Origin: JBCCGI01 sp039029355
Lineage (GTDB): Bacteria > Planctomycetota > UBA1135 > GCA-002686595
Length of the DNA stretch: 64,000 bases
Direction of reading: 5' to 3'
NCBI GenBank assembly: GCA_039029355.1
Contig: JBCCGI010000009.1
Location: 1-64,000 of the forward strand
Made by a program: the position numbers and the translations under genes. Shown here piece after piece: positions 16,568 through 25,018 of this stretch. The first letter of the stretch is position 1; every line of letters begins with the position of its first letter. The notes under the pieces are model-generated. The model ran no database searches. It worked only from the letters and a program-made list of their open reading frames with translations, and had not been told where the DNA came from.

Positions 16568-19065
16568 ATCCGAAGCGTTGGGCCGAGGCCAAGGCCATCT
16601 TCCTGGAGGCCGCGGGACTGTCCCGCGACCAGCAGGAGGAGCTGTTGGACCGCCGTTGCGGCGACGACGCCGAGCTGCGGGCCGAGGTCGAGGCTCTGCT
16701 CGGCGGCGGCGGCAGCGAGCCGTTCCTGGTGCCGCCGGGGGAGGAGCCCGAGCAGAGCCTGCCCCGCTCCTTCGGCGAGTTCGAGCTGCGCGAGCTGCTC
16801 GGCGGCGGCGGGATGGGCACGGTGTACCGCGCCTTCCAGCCGGCGCTCCAGCGCGAGGTCGCGCTCAAGCTGCTGTCGCCGTCGCTCGCCGCCTTGAGCA
16901 GCGCCGAGCGCTTCCGGCGCGAGGGCCGCGCAGCCGCACAGCTCGACCACCCGGGCGTCGCGCGGGTCTACGCCGTCGGCAAGGAGGACCGCACGCCCTG
17001 GATCGCGATGGAGCTGATCGAGGGCCACGACGTCTTCCAGGAGCTCCGCCGGCAGCGCGGCGACCGCGGAGCCAGCGGCGAGCCGGTGCTCCCGGTCTTC
17101 GACACGCCCGACTACATCGCCGCCGTGGCGCGCCTCGGCGCGGCCGTCGCGAGCGCGCTACAGCACGCCCACGGGCGCGGCATCGTGCACCGCGACGTGA
17201 AGCCGTCGAACCTGCTCCTCGACGGGAGCGGCGAGCCCCACCTGGTCGACTTCGGCCTGGCAAAGGACGAGCACCTGGGCAGCATCTCGCTGACCGGCGA
17301 GCTCCTCGGCACGCCGTACTACATGAGCCCCGAGCAGGCGCTCGCGGCGCGCGCCGCCGTCGACCACCGCACGGACGTGTACTCGCTGGGCGTCGTGCTC
17401 TACGAGCTCCTCACCCTGCGCCGCCCGTTCGACGGCGAGACCAGCCAGGAGGTGCTGACCAACATCCGCTTCCGCAGCGCGCGCCCGATCCGCGCCAGCA
17501 ACCCGCGCGTGCCGCGCGACCTGCGCGTGGTGGTCGACACCGCGATGGCGCGCGAGCCGGCGGATCGCTATTCGTCGGCGGGTGCGCTCGCGGACGACCT
17601 CGAGCGCTTCCTGAAGCACCAGGCGATCGAGGCACGCCCCGCGTCGCCGCTGAAGCGCGCGCTCCGCTTCGCGCAGCGGCGGCGAACGGCCGTGACCGGC
17701 GTCGCGGCGGCCGTTGTGCTCGGGGTGGTGGGGCTGGGCGTCGGGCTCGGCGTGGCGCAGGCGCGTGGCGTCGGGAAGCTGAAGCAGGAGCTGAGGGAGC
17801 GCTTCGTCCCGCGCGAAGGCGAGCTGGCCTCGCTGGCGCCGGCCGAGCTGCGCTCCCTGGGCACGCTGCTCGACCAGCTCGAGGAGGACGGCGGCGAGCC
17901 CGCGCGCCGGCTCGCGGACGAGCTGGCTGGCGTGCGCGCGGCGGGCCTCCGGGCCGCGGAGGAGATGCTCGCGGGCGCGGAGAGCGAGCTCGACCCGCTG
18001 TCGGCTCAGTGGCGGCGTGCCCGGGTGATCTCGCGGCTGAAGGACCTCGCGCTCTCCTTCCCCGGCGACGCCGACGTGCTCGCGCTGCTCGGGCGCGCGG
18101 AGGAGCCTGCGACGCTCTCGGTGCGGGACCTCGCCGGCCGCTCCGGAAGCGCCGCGCTGCGCGAGCTGGACCTGTATACCGGCCAGCCCGGATCGCCGAC
18201 GCCGCTCGGCGACCTGCCGATCGTCAGCCTGCCGTCGCGGCCGGGGCACTTCCGCGTCGAGGTCACGCTCGCCGACGGAGCGGTGTTCGAGCTCCTGCGC
18301 ACGATCCCCCCGCACGACGGGTCGATCGAGGCGCTCATCGCCGCGAGCAGCCCGCCGCAGAGCAACGCCAACATGGTGCGCTTCGCGGGCGGGAGCTACA
18401 CCGCGCCCGTCCACCCGACCTGCCACCTCGGAGGAGAGCCGGTCGAACTGGAGCCCTTCTGGATCGACGAAGCCGAGGTAACGAACGCCGACTACCTGCG
18501 CTTCCTGCGCGCGCATCCGGACCGCCAGCCGCCGACGCTCTGGGAGACCGCGGAGCCGCCGTCCGACTGGCTCGACCGGCCGGTCACGGGCGTGTCGTGG
18601 CTCGACGCACGGGCGTATGCGGAGTGGGTCGGCAAGCGCCTGCCGACGCACCTCGAGTGGGAGCGCGCCGCCTCGGGCGCCGCGGCCCGCGACTTCCCGT
18701 GGGGCTCCACAGAGCCGCCCGCCGGCGCGGTGTGGGGCGTCGAGCACGGTACGCCGAAGGACTTCGCCGACGCGCGCCGACTGTACTCGCTGCACGCGCG
18801 CCCCGTCCGCTCGGTGCCGGAGGCGCGCACGCCGGAGGGGCTCTTCCACATGCTCGGCAACGCCCGCGAGCTGACGGAGAGCCCGCTGGTCCTCGAAGGC
18901 CTCGGCGAGGCGATCCCCCATCCACACGAGCACTGGTACCTCGGCGGTTCGTGGCGCGCGGAGCCGTCGTGGTTCTCGCTTCGCTTCCACGGCTTCGTAG
19001 GCATAGAACCCGAATTCGCCCAGTTCGACCTGGGCTTCCGATGCGCGCGGACCGCGCGCCGCTGA
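16564..19065 (+). CDS. Transmembrane Ser/Thr protein kinase with C-terminal FGE-sulfatase-like domain
   Basis: The product has 833 residues. The N-terminal ~50 residues carry the planctomycete kinase leader pattern (LRAEVEALL). The kinase domain at about 74-350 is complete: glycine loop LLGGGGMGTVY (79-88), Lys102 in VALKLL, HRDVKPSN (209-216) with catalytic Asp211, DFG (229-231) and SPEQ (255-258). One transmembrane helix lies at about 376-398. A helical stretch follows, then an FGE/SUMF1-like domain at about 602-833 (FWIDEAEVTNADYLRFL, GVSWLDARAYAEWVGKRLPT, HWYLGGSWR, GFRCAR). It lacks the paired cysteines of formylglycine-generating enzyme, so it is probably a binding domain outside the membrane. 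The TTG start has GGGGAG upstream. Confidence 0.85.
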   Translation: MNPKRWAEAKAIFLEAAGLSRDQQEELLDRRCGDDAELRAEVEALLGGGGSEPFLVPPGEEPEQSLPRSFGEFELRELLGGGGMGTVYRAFQPALQREVALKLLSPSLAALSSAERFRREGRAAAQLDHPGVARVYAVGKEDRTPWIAMELIEGHDVFQELRRQRGDRGASGEPVLPVFDTPDYIAAVARLGAAVASALQHAHGRGIVHRDVKPSNLLLDGSGEPHLVDFGLAKDEHLGSISLTGELLGTPYYMSPEQALAARAAVDHRTDVYSLGVVLYELLTLRRPFDGETSQEVLTNIRFRSARPIRASNPRVPRDLRVVVDTAMAREPADRYSSAGALADDLERFLKHQAIEARPASPLKRALRFAQRRRTAVTGVAAAVVLGVVGLGVGLGVAQARGVGKLKQELRERFVPREGELASLAPAELRSLGTLLDQLEEDGGEPARRLADELAGVRAAGLRAAEEMLAGAESELDPLSAQWRRARVISRLKDLALSFPGDADVLALLGRAEEPATLSVRDLAGRSGSAALRELDLYTGQPGSPTPLGDLPIVSLPSRPGHFRVEVTLADGAVFELLRTIPPHDGSIEALIAASSPPQSNANMVRFAGGSYTAPVHPTCHLGGEPVELEPFWIDEAEVTNADYLRFLRAHPDRQPPTLWETAEPPSDWLDRPVTGVSWLDARAYAEWVGKRLPTHLEWERAASGAAARDFPWGSTEPPAGAVWGVEHGTPKDFADARRLYSLHARPVRSVPEARTPEGLFHMLGNARELTESPLVLEGLGEAIPHPHEHWYLGGSWRAEPSWFSLRFHGFVGIEPEFAQFDLGFRCARTARR

Positions 19066-19088
19066 CACCTCCCCGGAAGACAACCACA

Positions 19089-19586
19089 ATGCCGATCACC
19101 GCTACCGTTCAAGGCTTCCTGCAGATCTCGGGCTACGACTCGGTCGGCTGGAACGCCCCGCTGGTCCTGCCGCAGAAACAACGCTCGGCCCAGCCGCCGG
19201 GGCACTACCGCAACGCGGGGCTGATGCTGGGCGTGCAGGTGCCCGAAGAGCTGCACAAGTTCCTGCGCGTCGACGCCGTGACCCTGCCCGACAACGCGCA
19301 CGCGGGGCACGTCTACGCGGCGGCCAAGGGCTACCTGGCGAACGTCATGCCGACCGCGGACGGCGAGCTGTGGGACGCCGACCCCGTCGCCGACGACCAC
19401 GCGGGCACGCCCACGGGCTGGGGGACGATCCTCCCGGGCCAACGCGGCTACCTCTACGAGCTGAAGGTCTCGACCAACTCCGGGACGAGCTGGAAGACCT
19501 ACGAGATGTTCCCGCACACCGCCGACGCCAGCTTCGGCGGCGAGGCGCTCGTGCAGCCCGTCTTGGCCATCCACTGGAGCGCGTGA
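19089..19586 (+). CDS. Unrecognised 165-residue protein, coupled with the next gene
   Basis: The ATG at 19089 follows GGAAGA. The true gene is easily missed because a longer spurious frame runs through it. The product starts MPITATVQGFLQISGYD and has no signal peptide or membrane segment. It is rich in Gly, His and Trp, with a run ADDHAGTPTGWGTILPGQRG near the middle, and looks like a compact beta protein. I do not recognise the family. The stop (TGA) overlaps the next ATG as TGATG, and the kinase-FGE gene ends only 23 bp upstream, so the three genes are probably co-transcribed. Confidence 0.7.
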   Translation: MPITATVQGFLQISGYDSVGWNAPLVLPQKQRSAQPPGHYRNAGLMLGVQVPEELHKFLRVDAVTLPDNAHAGHVYAAAKGYLANVMPTADGELWDADPVADDHAGTPTGWGTILPGQRGYLYELKVSTNSGTSWKTYEMFPHTADASFGGEALVQPVLAIHWSA

Positions 19587-20725
19587 TGCTTAGGACCCGC
19601 TTCGCCACGCGCGTCTTGTCGGTCCCGCTCGTCGAGGACCGGTGCAAAGAGGGCGGCTTCGCGCCGCCGCCGAAGGGCTACCAGGGGCCGGGGGCGGCGC
19701 TGACGCTGCTGCCCACGCGCACCAAGATCCTGGGCGCCGAGCTCGCCGACGGGTCGCACTGCATGAAGCTCGTCGAAGCCGAGAAGCCGGGCGTGCTGGC
19801 GCTCCTGGTCGAGCGACTCCCCAAGGACGAGGTCGCGAGCATCGCCGTGCGGTACACGGGCGAGGCGCCGTCGCTGGCCGCGGTCGAGTGGTCGGAGGAG
19901 AAGCCGCCGACGGCGCTGGGGCTCTCGCCCGACGAGATGGCCGCGGAGCGCATCCGCGCGATCTCATGCCTAAAGGAGGGGCCGGTGCAGAGCTTCGCCC
20001 ACTTCTTCGCGGACTACGACCTCGAGACCAACGTCGCGATCGGAGCGCTGGACAACGACGGCCGGATCGAGCGCATCCTGGCGCTCCAGAGCCTGCTGTG
20101 CCGCCGCGTGATCATCAAGGCGCGCAAGTTCAGCTCCGGCAACTTCCCCAAGGGGATCGCGTCGTCCCAGGCCAAGGAGGCCATCCGCTGGCTCTCCGAC
20201 CTGCAGCTGAAGGTGTACCGCAAGCACTTCCCCGGCCCGACCCCGTCGGCGCCGCCAGAGCTCGGCGGACTGCACGAGGCGTTCGAGCACTTCGCGGACG
20301 GCAGGCTGCGCCTGAGCGACGACAAGCTCTATCTCAACGCCGAGCCGGACAGCGGCTGGTTCTTCTCCTTCGGCGAGTTCGCCCTCCTGGCGGGGCACTT
20401 CGTCGAGGATGCAGACGAGTCGAAGTTCTGGTTCGAGCTGACGCGCACGCTGGCCTGGACCCAGCGCCTCTTCCGCGCCCGCTACGCCGACCCGGCGCCG
20501 CCGGGCGCGGGGCCCCACACGTTCCTGGACTACGGGCCCGGCTTCTACGCCCAAGGATCGCTGCAGAGCGCGGTGGCCTCCGAGCTCCAGACCGCCAAGT
20601 CGGGCGCCCACACGCTCGACGTCGCCAGCGATGCGGGGCAGAAGAAGCTGCACTTCCTGACCGCCGAGAACGCGCACCTGGCGTTCCCCGGCGAGGAGGG
20701 GCTCACGACCTGGCCGTGCCCCTGA
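19586..20725 (+). CDS. Unrecognised 379-residue protein, translationally coupled
   Basis: Starts at the ATG in TGATG, sharing bases with the previous stop. The product begins MLRTRFATRVLSVPLVEDRC and is soluble, with no signal peptide, no membrane helix and no motif that I recognise. A mixed beta N-terminal half (to ~130) is followed by a helical half with Trp/Phe-rich segments (FWFELTRTLAWTQRLFRARY). Coupling to the 165-residue protein suggests that the two act together or form a complex. Whether the upstream kinase regulates them is speculation based only on adjacency. Confidence 0.7.
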   Translation: MLRTRFATRVLSVPLVEDRCKEGGFAPPPKGYQGPGAALTLLPTRTKILGAELADGSHCMKLVEAEKPGVLALLVERLPKDEVASIAVRYTGEAPSLAAVEWSEEKPPTALGLSPDEMAAERIRAISCLKEGPVQSFAHFFADYDLETNVAIGALDNDGRIERILALQSLLCRRVIIKARKFSSGNFPKGIASSQAKEAIRWLSDLQLKVYRKHFPGPTPSAPPELGGLHEAFEHFADGRLRLSDDKLYLNAEPDSGWFFSFGEFALLAGHFVEDADESKFWFELTRTLAWTQRLFRARYADPAPPGAGPHTFLDYGPGFYAQGSLQSAVASELQTAKSGAHTLDVASDAGQKKLHFLTAENAHLAFPGEEGLTTWPCP

Positions 20726-20762
20726 GGGAGGCAGCGGATCTTTTCAGGGCGGAGGGCTGGAC

Positions 20763-20785
20763 ACCTATCTACACATAGGTATATT
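20763..20785 (+). promoter_or_regulatory. tetR operator ACCTAT-N6-ATAGGT overlapping the -10 TATATT
   Basis: ACCTAT (20763-20768) and ATAGGT (20775-20780) form a perfect 6+6 inverted repeat. Its last base begins TATATT (20780-20785), a -10 placed exactly 7 nt before the tetR ATG. A protein bound here would block the promoter, so autorepression by the TetR protein is the natural reading. The same motif recurs before the SDR gene (21419-21436). Confidence 0.65.
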
Positions 20786-20792
20786 GCCAAAC

Positions 20793-21371
20793 ATGAAGCA
20801 AGCGGGCGAGACGGCGACCCAGCTGCTCGACGTCGCCCAGGACCTGATCCAGCAGCGCGGGTACAACGCGTTCAGCTACAAGGACCTGGCCGACGCCGTC
20901 GGCATCAAGACCGCCAGCATCCACTACCACTTCCCGGCCAAGACCGACCTGGGCGTGGCCCTGATGCGGCGCTACCAGGCCGAGCTCGAAGTGGCGCTGG
21001 CGAAGGTCGACCGCGCCGCACGCACCGCCAAGGGCAAGCTCAAGGCCTTCGTCCAGCTGTATGCGCAGACCGAGTCCGCGGGTGCCATCTGCCTGTGCGG
21101 CTCGCTCGCGGCCGACCGCCAGACCCTCGCACCCGAGCTTCAGGAGGCGGTGTCCGACTACCTGGACCGAAGCGTGCGCTGGGTGGCCCAGGTGGTCGCG
21201 GGCGGCGTGCGCGACGGGGAGCTCACCTACGCCGGCAAGCCGGCGGAGCTCGCCGCGACGCTGCTCTCCAGCCTGCAGGGCGGCCTGATCCTCGGCCGCG
21301 CGCGGGCCGGCGGCGCGCCGCTTCTCGCCACGGTGCAGCGCGTCCTCTTTCAGACCCTCGGAGTCCGCTGA
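20793..21371 (+). CDS. TetR/AcrR-family transcriptional regulator
   Basis: The product has 192 residues. The N-terminal helix-turn-helix is typical: LDVAQDLIQQRGYNAFSYKDLADAVGIKTASIHYHFPAKTDL in two short pieces is the TetR signature (about residues 13-54). The C-terminal half is the usual helical ligand domain, with CLCG near the middle. A TTG nine bases upstream could also start, but the ATG at 20793 sits exactly 7 nt after TATATT, as in other leaderless genes here. The neighbouring SDR gene carries the same operator half-sites, so this protein probably represses itself and the SDR gene until a small ligand binds. Confidence 0.88.
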   Translation: MKQAGETATQLLDVAQDLIQQRGYNAFSYKDLADAVGIKTASIHYHFPAKTDLGVALMRRYQAELEVALAKVDRAARTAKGKLKAFVQLYAQTESAGAICLCGSLAADRQTLAPELQEAVSDYLDRSVRWVAQVVAGGVRDGELTYAGKPAELAATLLSSLQGGLILGRARAGGAPLLATVQRVLFQTLGVR

Positions 21372-21377
21372 CGACCA

Positions 21378-21411
21378 CCGGAGAGAAGAACACGCTCTTC
21401 TTCTTTCCCGG
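21378..21411 (+). terminator. Possible terminator/attenuator hairpin between tetR and SDR
   Basis: CCGGAGAGAAGAA (21378-21390) can pair with TTCTTCTTTCCCGG (to 21411) with one bulge, giving a stem of about 12 pairs closed by CCGG on both sides. It begins 7 bp after the tetR stop. The 3' arm is pyrimidine-rich, but no T tract follows, so termination is only likely in part. Confidence 0.4.
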
Positions 21412-21418
21412 AGTACCT

Positions 21419-21436
21419 ACCTATTACTAGATAGCC
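21419..21436 (+). promoter_or_regulatory. Second TetR operator (ACCTAT-N6-ATAGCC) before the SDR gene
   Basis: ACCTAT-TACTAG-ATAGCC matches the tetR operator in its left half-site, spacer length and CTAT-N6-ATAG core; only the last two bases differ. It lies 23 bp before the SDR ATG. Confidence 0.6.
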
Positions 21437-21458
21437 TCAATCCGAACGGAGAACGCCT

Positions 21459-22223
21459 ATGACTCAACCCACCACGAAAGCCCTGATCCTCGGCGGTTCC
21501 ACCGGCATGGGAAGGGCCACGGCCAAGCGTCTACTAGAGCGCGGAATCGGCGTCCACCTGGTCGCCCGCAACGAGGAGAAGCTCGCCGCCGCCAAGGCCG
21601 AGCTCTCGGCGCTGGGCACCGTCGAGACGACCAGCGTCGACCTCTACGACGAGGCGGCGGTCGGGCGCTTCCAGGCCTCACTAGAGGCGTCCGCGAACCA
21701 CGTCCGCTACCTGGTCAACGCCGCTGGCTACTTCAGCCCACGCCCCTTCGTGGAGCACACCCGCGAGGACTACGACCGCTACCACGACCTGAACCGCTCG
21801 ACCTTCTTCCTCACCCAGGCGGTCGTGCGCAACATGCGAGCGCACGGCGGCGGCTCGATCGTCAACATCGGCTCGATGTGGGCCAAGCAGGCCATCGCCG
21901 CGACGCCGTCGTCGGCCTACTCGATGGCCAAGGCCGGACTGCACTCGCTGACCCAGCACCTGGCCATGGAGCTGGCGGCCGACGGCATCCGGGTGAACGC
22001 GGTCTCCCCCGCCGTGGTGCAGACGCCGATCTACGGCGCCTTCATCGAGCCGGCCAAGATCGAGGAGGAGCTGCAGGGCTTCAACGACTTCCACCCCATC
22101 GGCCGCATCGGCCAGGCGGACGACGTGGCGGCGACGGTCGACCACCTGCTGTCCGACGCGGCCGGGTGGGTCACCGGCGCCGTGTGGGACGTCGACGGCG
22201 GGGTCATGGCGGGGCGCAACTAG
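21459..22223 (+). CDS. Short-chain dehydrogenase/reductase (SDR), TetR-controlled
   Basis: The product has 254 residues, standard for classical SDRs. Rossmann motif GGSTGMG (12-18), NAAG (87-90), catalytic Ser139 (NIGSM), Tyr154 and Lys158 (YSMAK), and the closing DVDGG are all present. It would oxidise or reduce a carbonyl/alcohol with NAD(P); substrate unknown. GGAGAA lies ahead of the ATG. The TetR-SDR pair with shared operators resembles xenobiotic- or redox-responsive cassettes. Confidence 0.88.
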   Translation: MTQPTTKALILGGSTGMGRATAKRLLERGIGVHLVARNEEKLAAAKAELSALGTVETTSVDLYDEAAVGRFQASLEASANHVRYLVNAAGYFSPRPFVEHTREDYDRYHDLNRSTFFLTQAVVRNMRAHGGGSIVNIGSMWAKQAIAATPSSAYSMAKAGLHSLTQHLAMELAADGIRVNAVSPAVVQTPIYGAFIEPAKIEEELQGFNDFHPIGRIGQADDVAATVDHLLSDAAGWVTGAVWDVDGGVMAGRN

Positions 22224-22302
22224 GAGCCCGTCCCACGACGGCACGCGCCGGGCGGGCCCGACCCGGCCGGCGCGCCGCCGAGCGGAGCCCGCCCGCGGGG
22301 AC

Positions 22303-22308
22303 TAGACT
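22303..22308 (+). promoter_or_regulatory. -10-like TAGACT, 7 nt before a start codon (leaderless)
   Basis: TAGACT, then 7 nt, then ATG at 22316; no Shine-Dalgarno sequence. No clear -35 box. Confidence 0.5.
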
Positions 22309-22315
22309 GCGCGGC

Positions 22316-23632
22316 ATGACTCCGCTCGTCCTCCTCCCCAGCCTGCTCTCCCTTCCGGTCCACCTCCCGTCCCTCGCCGCCGGCGCCGACGACTGGCCGG
22401 GCTGGCGCGGCCCACACGCCGACGGCACGTGGCGCGAGGACGGCGTGCGCACGCGCTTCCCCGAGGACGGGCTCGCGCCGCTCTGGCGCGCGCCGATCGG
22501 CAGCGGCTACAGCGGGCCCACGGTCGCGGACGGCCGCGTCTACCTCACCGACCGCGTCGATGGCGACGAGGAGCTGGAGCGCGTGCACTGCTTCGATCGA
22601 CGGACGGGCGAGCCGCTTTGGACGCATGCCTACGCCTGCGAGTACGTCGGCGTCAGCTACGAGGCCGGCCCGCGCGCCGCGGTGCTGGTCGCCGGCGGGC
22701 GCGCCTACAGCCTGGGCACGATGGGGCACCTGTTCTGCTTCGACGCCGGCAGCGGAGAGGTCGTGTGGAGCCACGACCTGGCGGACGAGTACGGCGTGCG
22801 CATGCCGATCTGGGGCATCGCCGCCTCGCCGGTGCTCGAGCAGGGGCTCCTGATCGTCCCCGCGTCGGGCGCCGAGGGCTCGTACCTGGTCGCCTTCGAC
22901 GCCGCGACCGGAGAGGAGCGCTGGAAGGCCCTCGACGACCGCGGCAACTACTCGGCGCCGCTCGTGATCGACCAGGCCGGGCGGCGCGTGCTCGTCGCCT
23001 GGACCGGCGATCGCGTCGTGGGCGTGGCGCCCGAGGACGGCGAGCTCCTGTGGGAGCACGCGCACGCGCCGTCGAAGATGCCGCTCGGCGTCGCGACGCC
23101 GGTGCTGCACGGCGACCTCCTGTTCCTCACCGGCTTCTACGACGGCAGCCTGCTGCTGCGCCTCGCGGCGGACGAGCTCGCGGTCGAGGAGGTCTGGCGC
23201 CGCCGCGGACAGAACGAGCGCTCGACCGACGCGCTGCACAGCATCATCTCGACGCCGCTGATCCGCGATGAGCACATCTACGGCGTCGACAGCTACGGCG
23301 AGCTGCGCTGCCTGCGGCTCGCCGACGGCGAGCGCGTCTGGGAGGACCAGACCGCCGTCCCCCGCGCGCGCTGGGCGACCATCCACATGGTGCAGAACGG
23401 CGAGCTCACCTGGATGTTCAACGACCGCGGCGAGCTGATCGTCGCCGAGCTCAGCCCCGACGGCTTCGACGAGAAGAGCCGCGTCCACCTCATCGACCCG
23501 ACGCGCGACCAGCTCGACCGGCGCGACGGGGTGTGCTGGTCGCATCCGGCCTTCTCGGAGCGGCAGATCTTCCTGCGCAACGACGAGGAGCTGATCTGCG
23601 TCGACCTGACGCCTGCTGAGGAGGACTCCTAG
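22316..23632 (+). CDS. PQQ-like (BamB-type) beta-propeller secreted protein
   Basis: The product has 438 residues. A short signal peptide (LLPSLLSLPVHLPSLAAG) leads to the planctomycete opening DDWPGWRGPHADG. Repeats such as VHCFDRRTGEPLWTHAY, LFCFDAGSGEVVWSHDL and LVAFDAATGEERWKALD are PQQ-like/pyrrolo-quinoline propeller blades. No dehydrogenase active-site motif is visible, so it is probably a binding or scaffolding propeller. The start is chosen from the 7-nt TAGACT spacing; a longer in-frame extension upstream overlaps the SDR gene and is spurious. It shares a CTAG with the convergent SGNH gene as a common stop. Confidence 0.82.
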   Translation: MTPLVLLPSLLSLPVHLPSLAAGADDWPGWRGPHADGTWREDGVRTRFPEDGLAPLWRAPIGSGYSGPTVADGRVYLTDRVDGDEELERVHCFDRRTGEPLWTHAYACEYVGVSYEAGPRAAVLVAGGRAYSLGTMGHLFCFDAGSGEVVWSHDLADEYGVRMPIWGIAASPVLEQGLLIVPASGAEGSYLVAFDAATGEERWKALDDRGNYSAPLVIDQAGRRVLVAWTGDRVVGVAPEDGELLWEHAHAPSKMPLGVATPVLHGDLLFLTGFYDGSLLLRLAADELAVEEVWRRRGQNERSTDALHSIISTPLIRDEHIYGVDSYGELRCLRLADGERVWEDQTAVPRARWATIHMVQNGELTWMFNDRGELIVAELSPDGFDEKSRVHLIDPTRDQLDRRDGVCWSHPAFSERQIFLRNDEELICVDLTPAEEDS

Positions 23633-24954
23633 CGTAGATGGAAGCGCACGGCCGGCCCGACGCGCCGGATCGTGCGCCCCTCGCCGGCGCTGCGCATGAG
23701 GCAGCAGGCGCGCAGGTCCAGCGGCTCGCCGTCGGCGCGCCGGTTGGCCTCGATCAGGGGTCCGAGCGACACGCGCGCCGCGCCGTCGGCGTCGGTCCGG
23801 CCACGCAGCTCCGGGCTCGCGAGGCTCTGCTTGAAGAGCCAGTCGTCGTTCAGCGGCAGGCGCGCGTTCTGGTGCTGCGCTCCCCGTCCGGGGCGCGGCG
23901 GCGGGCCCACGCTGAGGGCGATCGCGAAGTCGCGGCCGGGCTCCTCGCCGACGAGTACCAGCTCGCTCTTGCGGCGGTCGAAGCGCAGCTTGGCGTCGGC
24001 GTAGCTCGCCGTCGCGAGCGCGGCCCCGGGATCCTCGAGCGGCTCGCCCGCCACGTGCCCGCTCTCGGTCAGCGCCCGATACACGTGCCGCGCGAAGAGC
24101 TCGTAGCCAAGCGCCGTCGGGTGCCCGTCGCTGTGGAACGCCGCCACGCCATCCAGCGCCGGCGGGCCGGCGACGAGGCGCGCGCGCACGTCGATCCATG
24201 CGAGGCCGAGCTCGTCGGCGCTCGAGCGCACGACGTCGCTCGCCAGCCCGTAGCTGCCCGTATCCGAGGCGTAGGTCAGGAACACCACCGGCACGCCGCG
24301 CTCGGCCGCGAGCGCGTTCAGCGCCGCCAGCGACCGCGGGAGGCGCTCGAGCAGGTTGCTCTCCAAGGCCTCGGTGCCGGCGGGCACGCTCACCGCGCGG
24401 CCCGACCGGTCGACATGCACCTGGGCGCCGTCGTCGGCCACGCTTTCGCCGCGCTGGAGCGCAAGGCGGATCAACTTCGCGATGCGGAGCCGCTCGTACC
24501 ACGGCTCCGCCGCGACCTCGCCCTCGCCGGCGAAGGTCCAGAGGTCGTTCACGCCGACGAGCGCGAGCACGAGGTCGGGCCGGTGCTGCTCGAGCGTCTC
24601 GCCGAAGCGCGCCGCGACCATCGACGACGACAGCCCGGGCACGCCCAGGTTCAGCACGCGGTACGGCCCGTCCGCGCCGCGGCTCGCGAGCAGCTCGCCG
24701 AGGCGCGCGGGATAGGCCTCCGCGGCGTCTTCCCAGAGCCCGTAGGTGTTCGAGTCGCCGACGCAGACGATGCGGAAGGCCGCGGCGCCGTCCTGTGCGC
24801 CGACGCGCGCACCGCGCTCCAGATAGACGTGTCCCGCGATACGAAGCGAGCCCTCGAGCAACAGCAAGCCGAGCAGGAAGGCGCCGACGCGCCGCGCCAG
24901 GGTGGCGCCGGTAGTGCGAGAAGGGACGGACAAGCGATCGAGCGGGGGAGCCAT
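23629..24954 (-). CDS. Membrane-anchored SGNH/GDSL-type hydrolase
   Basis: The product has 441 residues. An N-terminal anchor (VGAFLLGLLLLEGSLRIAG) is followed by block I with the nucleophile, VCVGDSNTYG (Ser68), then NLGVPG (block II glycine), LALVGVNDLW (block III GxND) and a late DGHPTALGY (block V Asp/His). This is the SGNH hydrolase arrangement used by esterases and O-acetyl-polysaccharide deacetylases. A ~100-residue beta tail follows. The substrate is probably an acylated surface glycan, by analogy with AlgX/J-type proteins. The stop codon is shared through CTAG with the convergent propeller gene. Confidence 0.8.
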   Translation of the reverse strand: MAPPLDRLSVPSRTTGATLARRVGAFLLGLLLLEGSLRIAGHVYLERGARVGAQDGAAAFRIVCVGDSNTYGLWEDAAEAYPARLGELLASRGADGPYRVLNLGVPGLSSSMVAARFGETLEQHRPDLVLALVGVNDLWTFAGEGEVAAEPWYERLRIAKLIRLALQRGESVADDGAQVHVDRSGRAVSVPAGTEALESNLLERLPRSLAALNALAAERGVPVVFLTYASDTGSYGLASDVVRSSADELGLAWIDVRARLVAGPPALDGVAAFHSDGHPTALGYELFARHVYRALTESGHVAGEPLEDPGAALATASYADAKLRFDRRKSELVLVGEEPGRDFAIALSVGPPPRPGRGAQHQNARLPLNDDWLFKQSLASPELRGRTDADGAARVSLGPLIEANRRADGEPLDLRACCLMRSAGEGRTIRRVGPAVRFHLR

Positions 24955-25018
24955 GGAAGCACGCCCCCGCGCGGCGCGCCAGCGCGGCCTTGGTTCGCGA
25001 CGTGTTGGCGCCCGCGCC

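Noticed and set aside
16578..19586. A 1002-codon open frame covering the kinase gene in another frame
   Set aside because: Arginine/alanine-rich shadow of the kinase; only its last 165 codons are a real gene, which starts at 19089.
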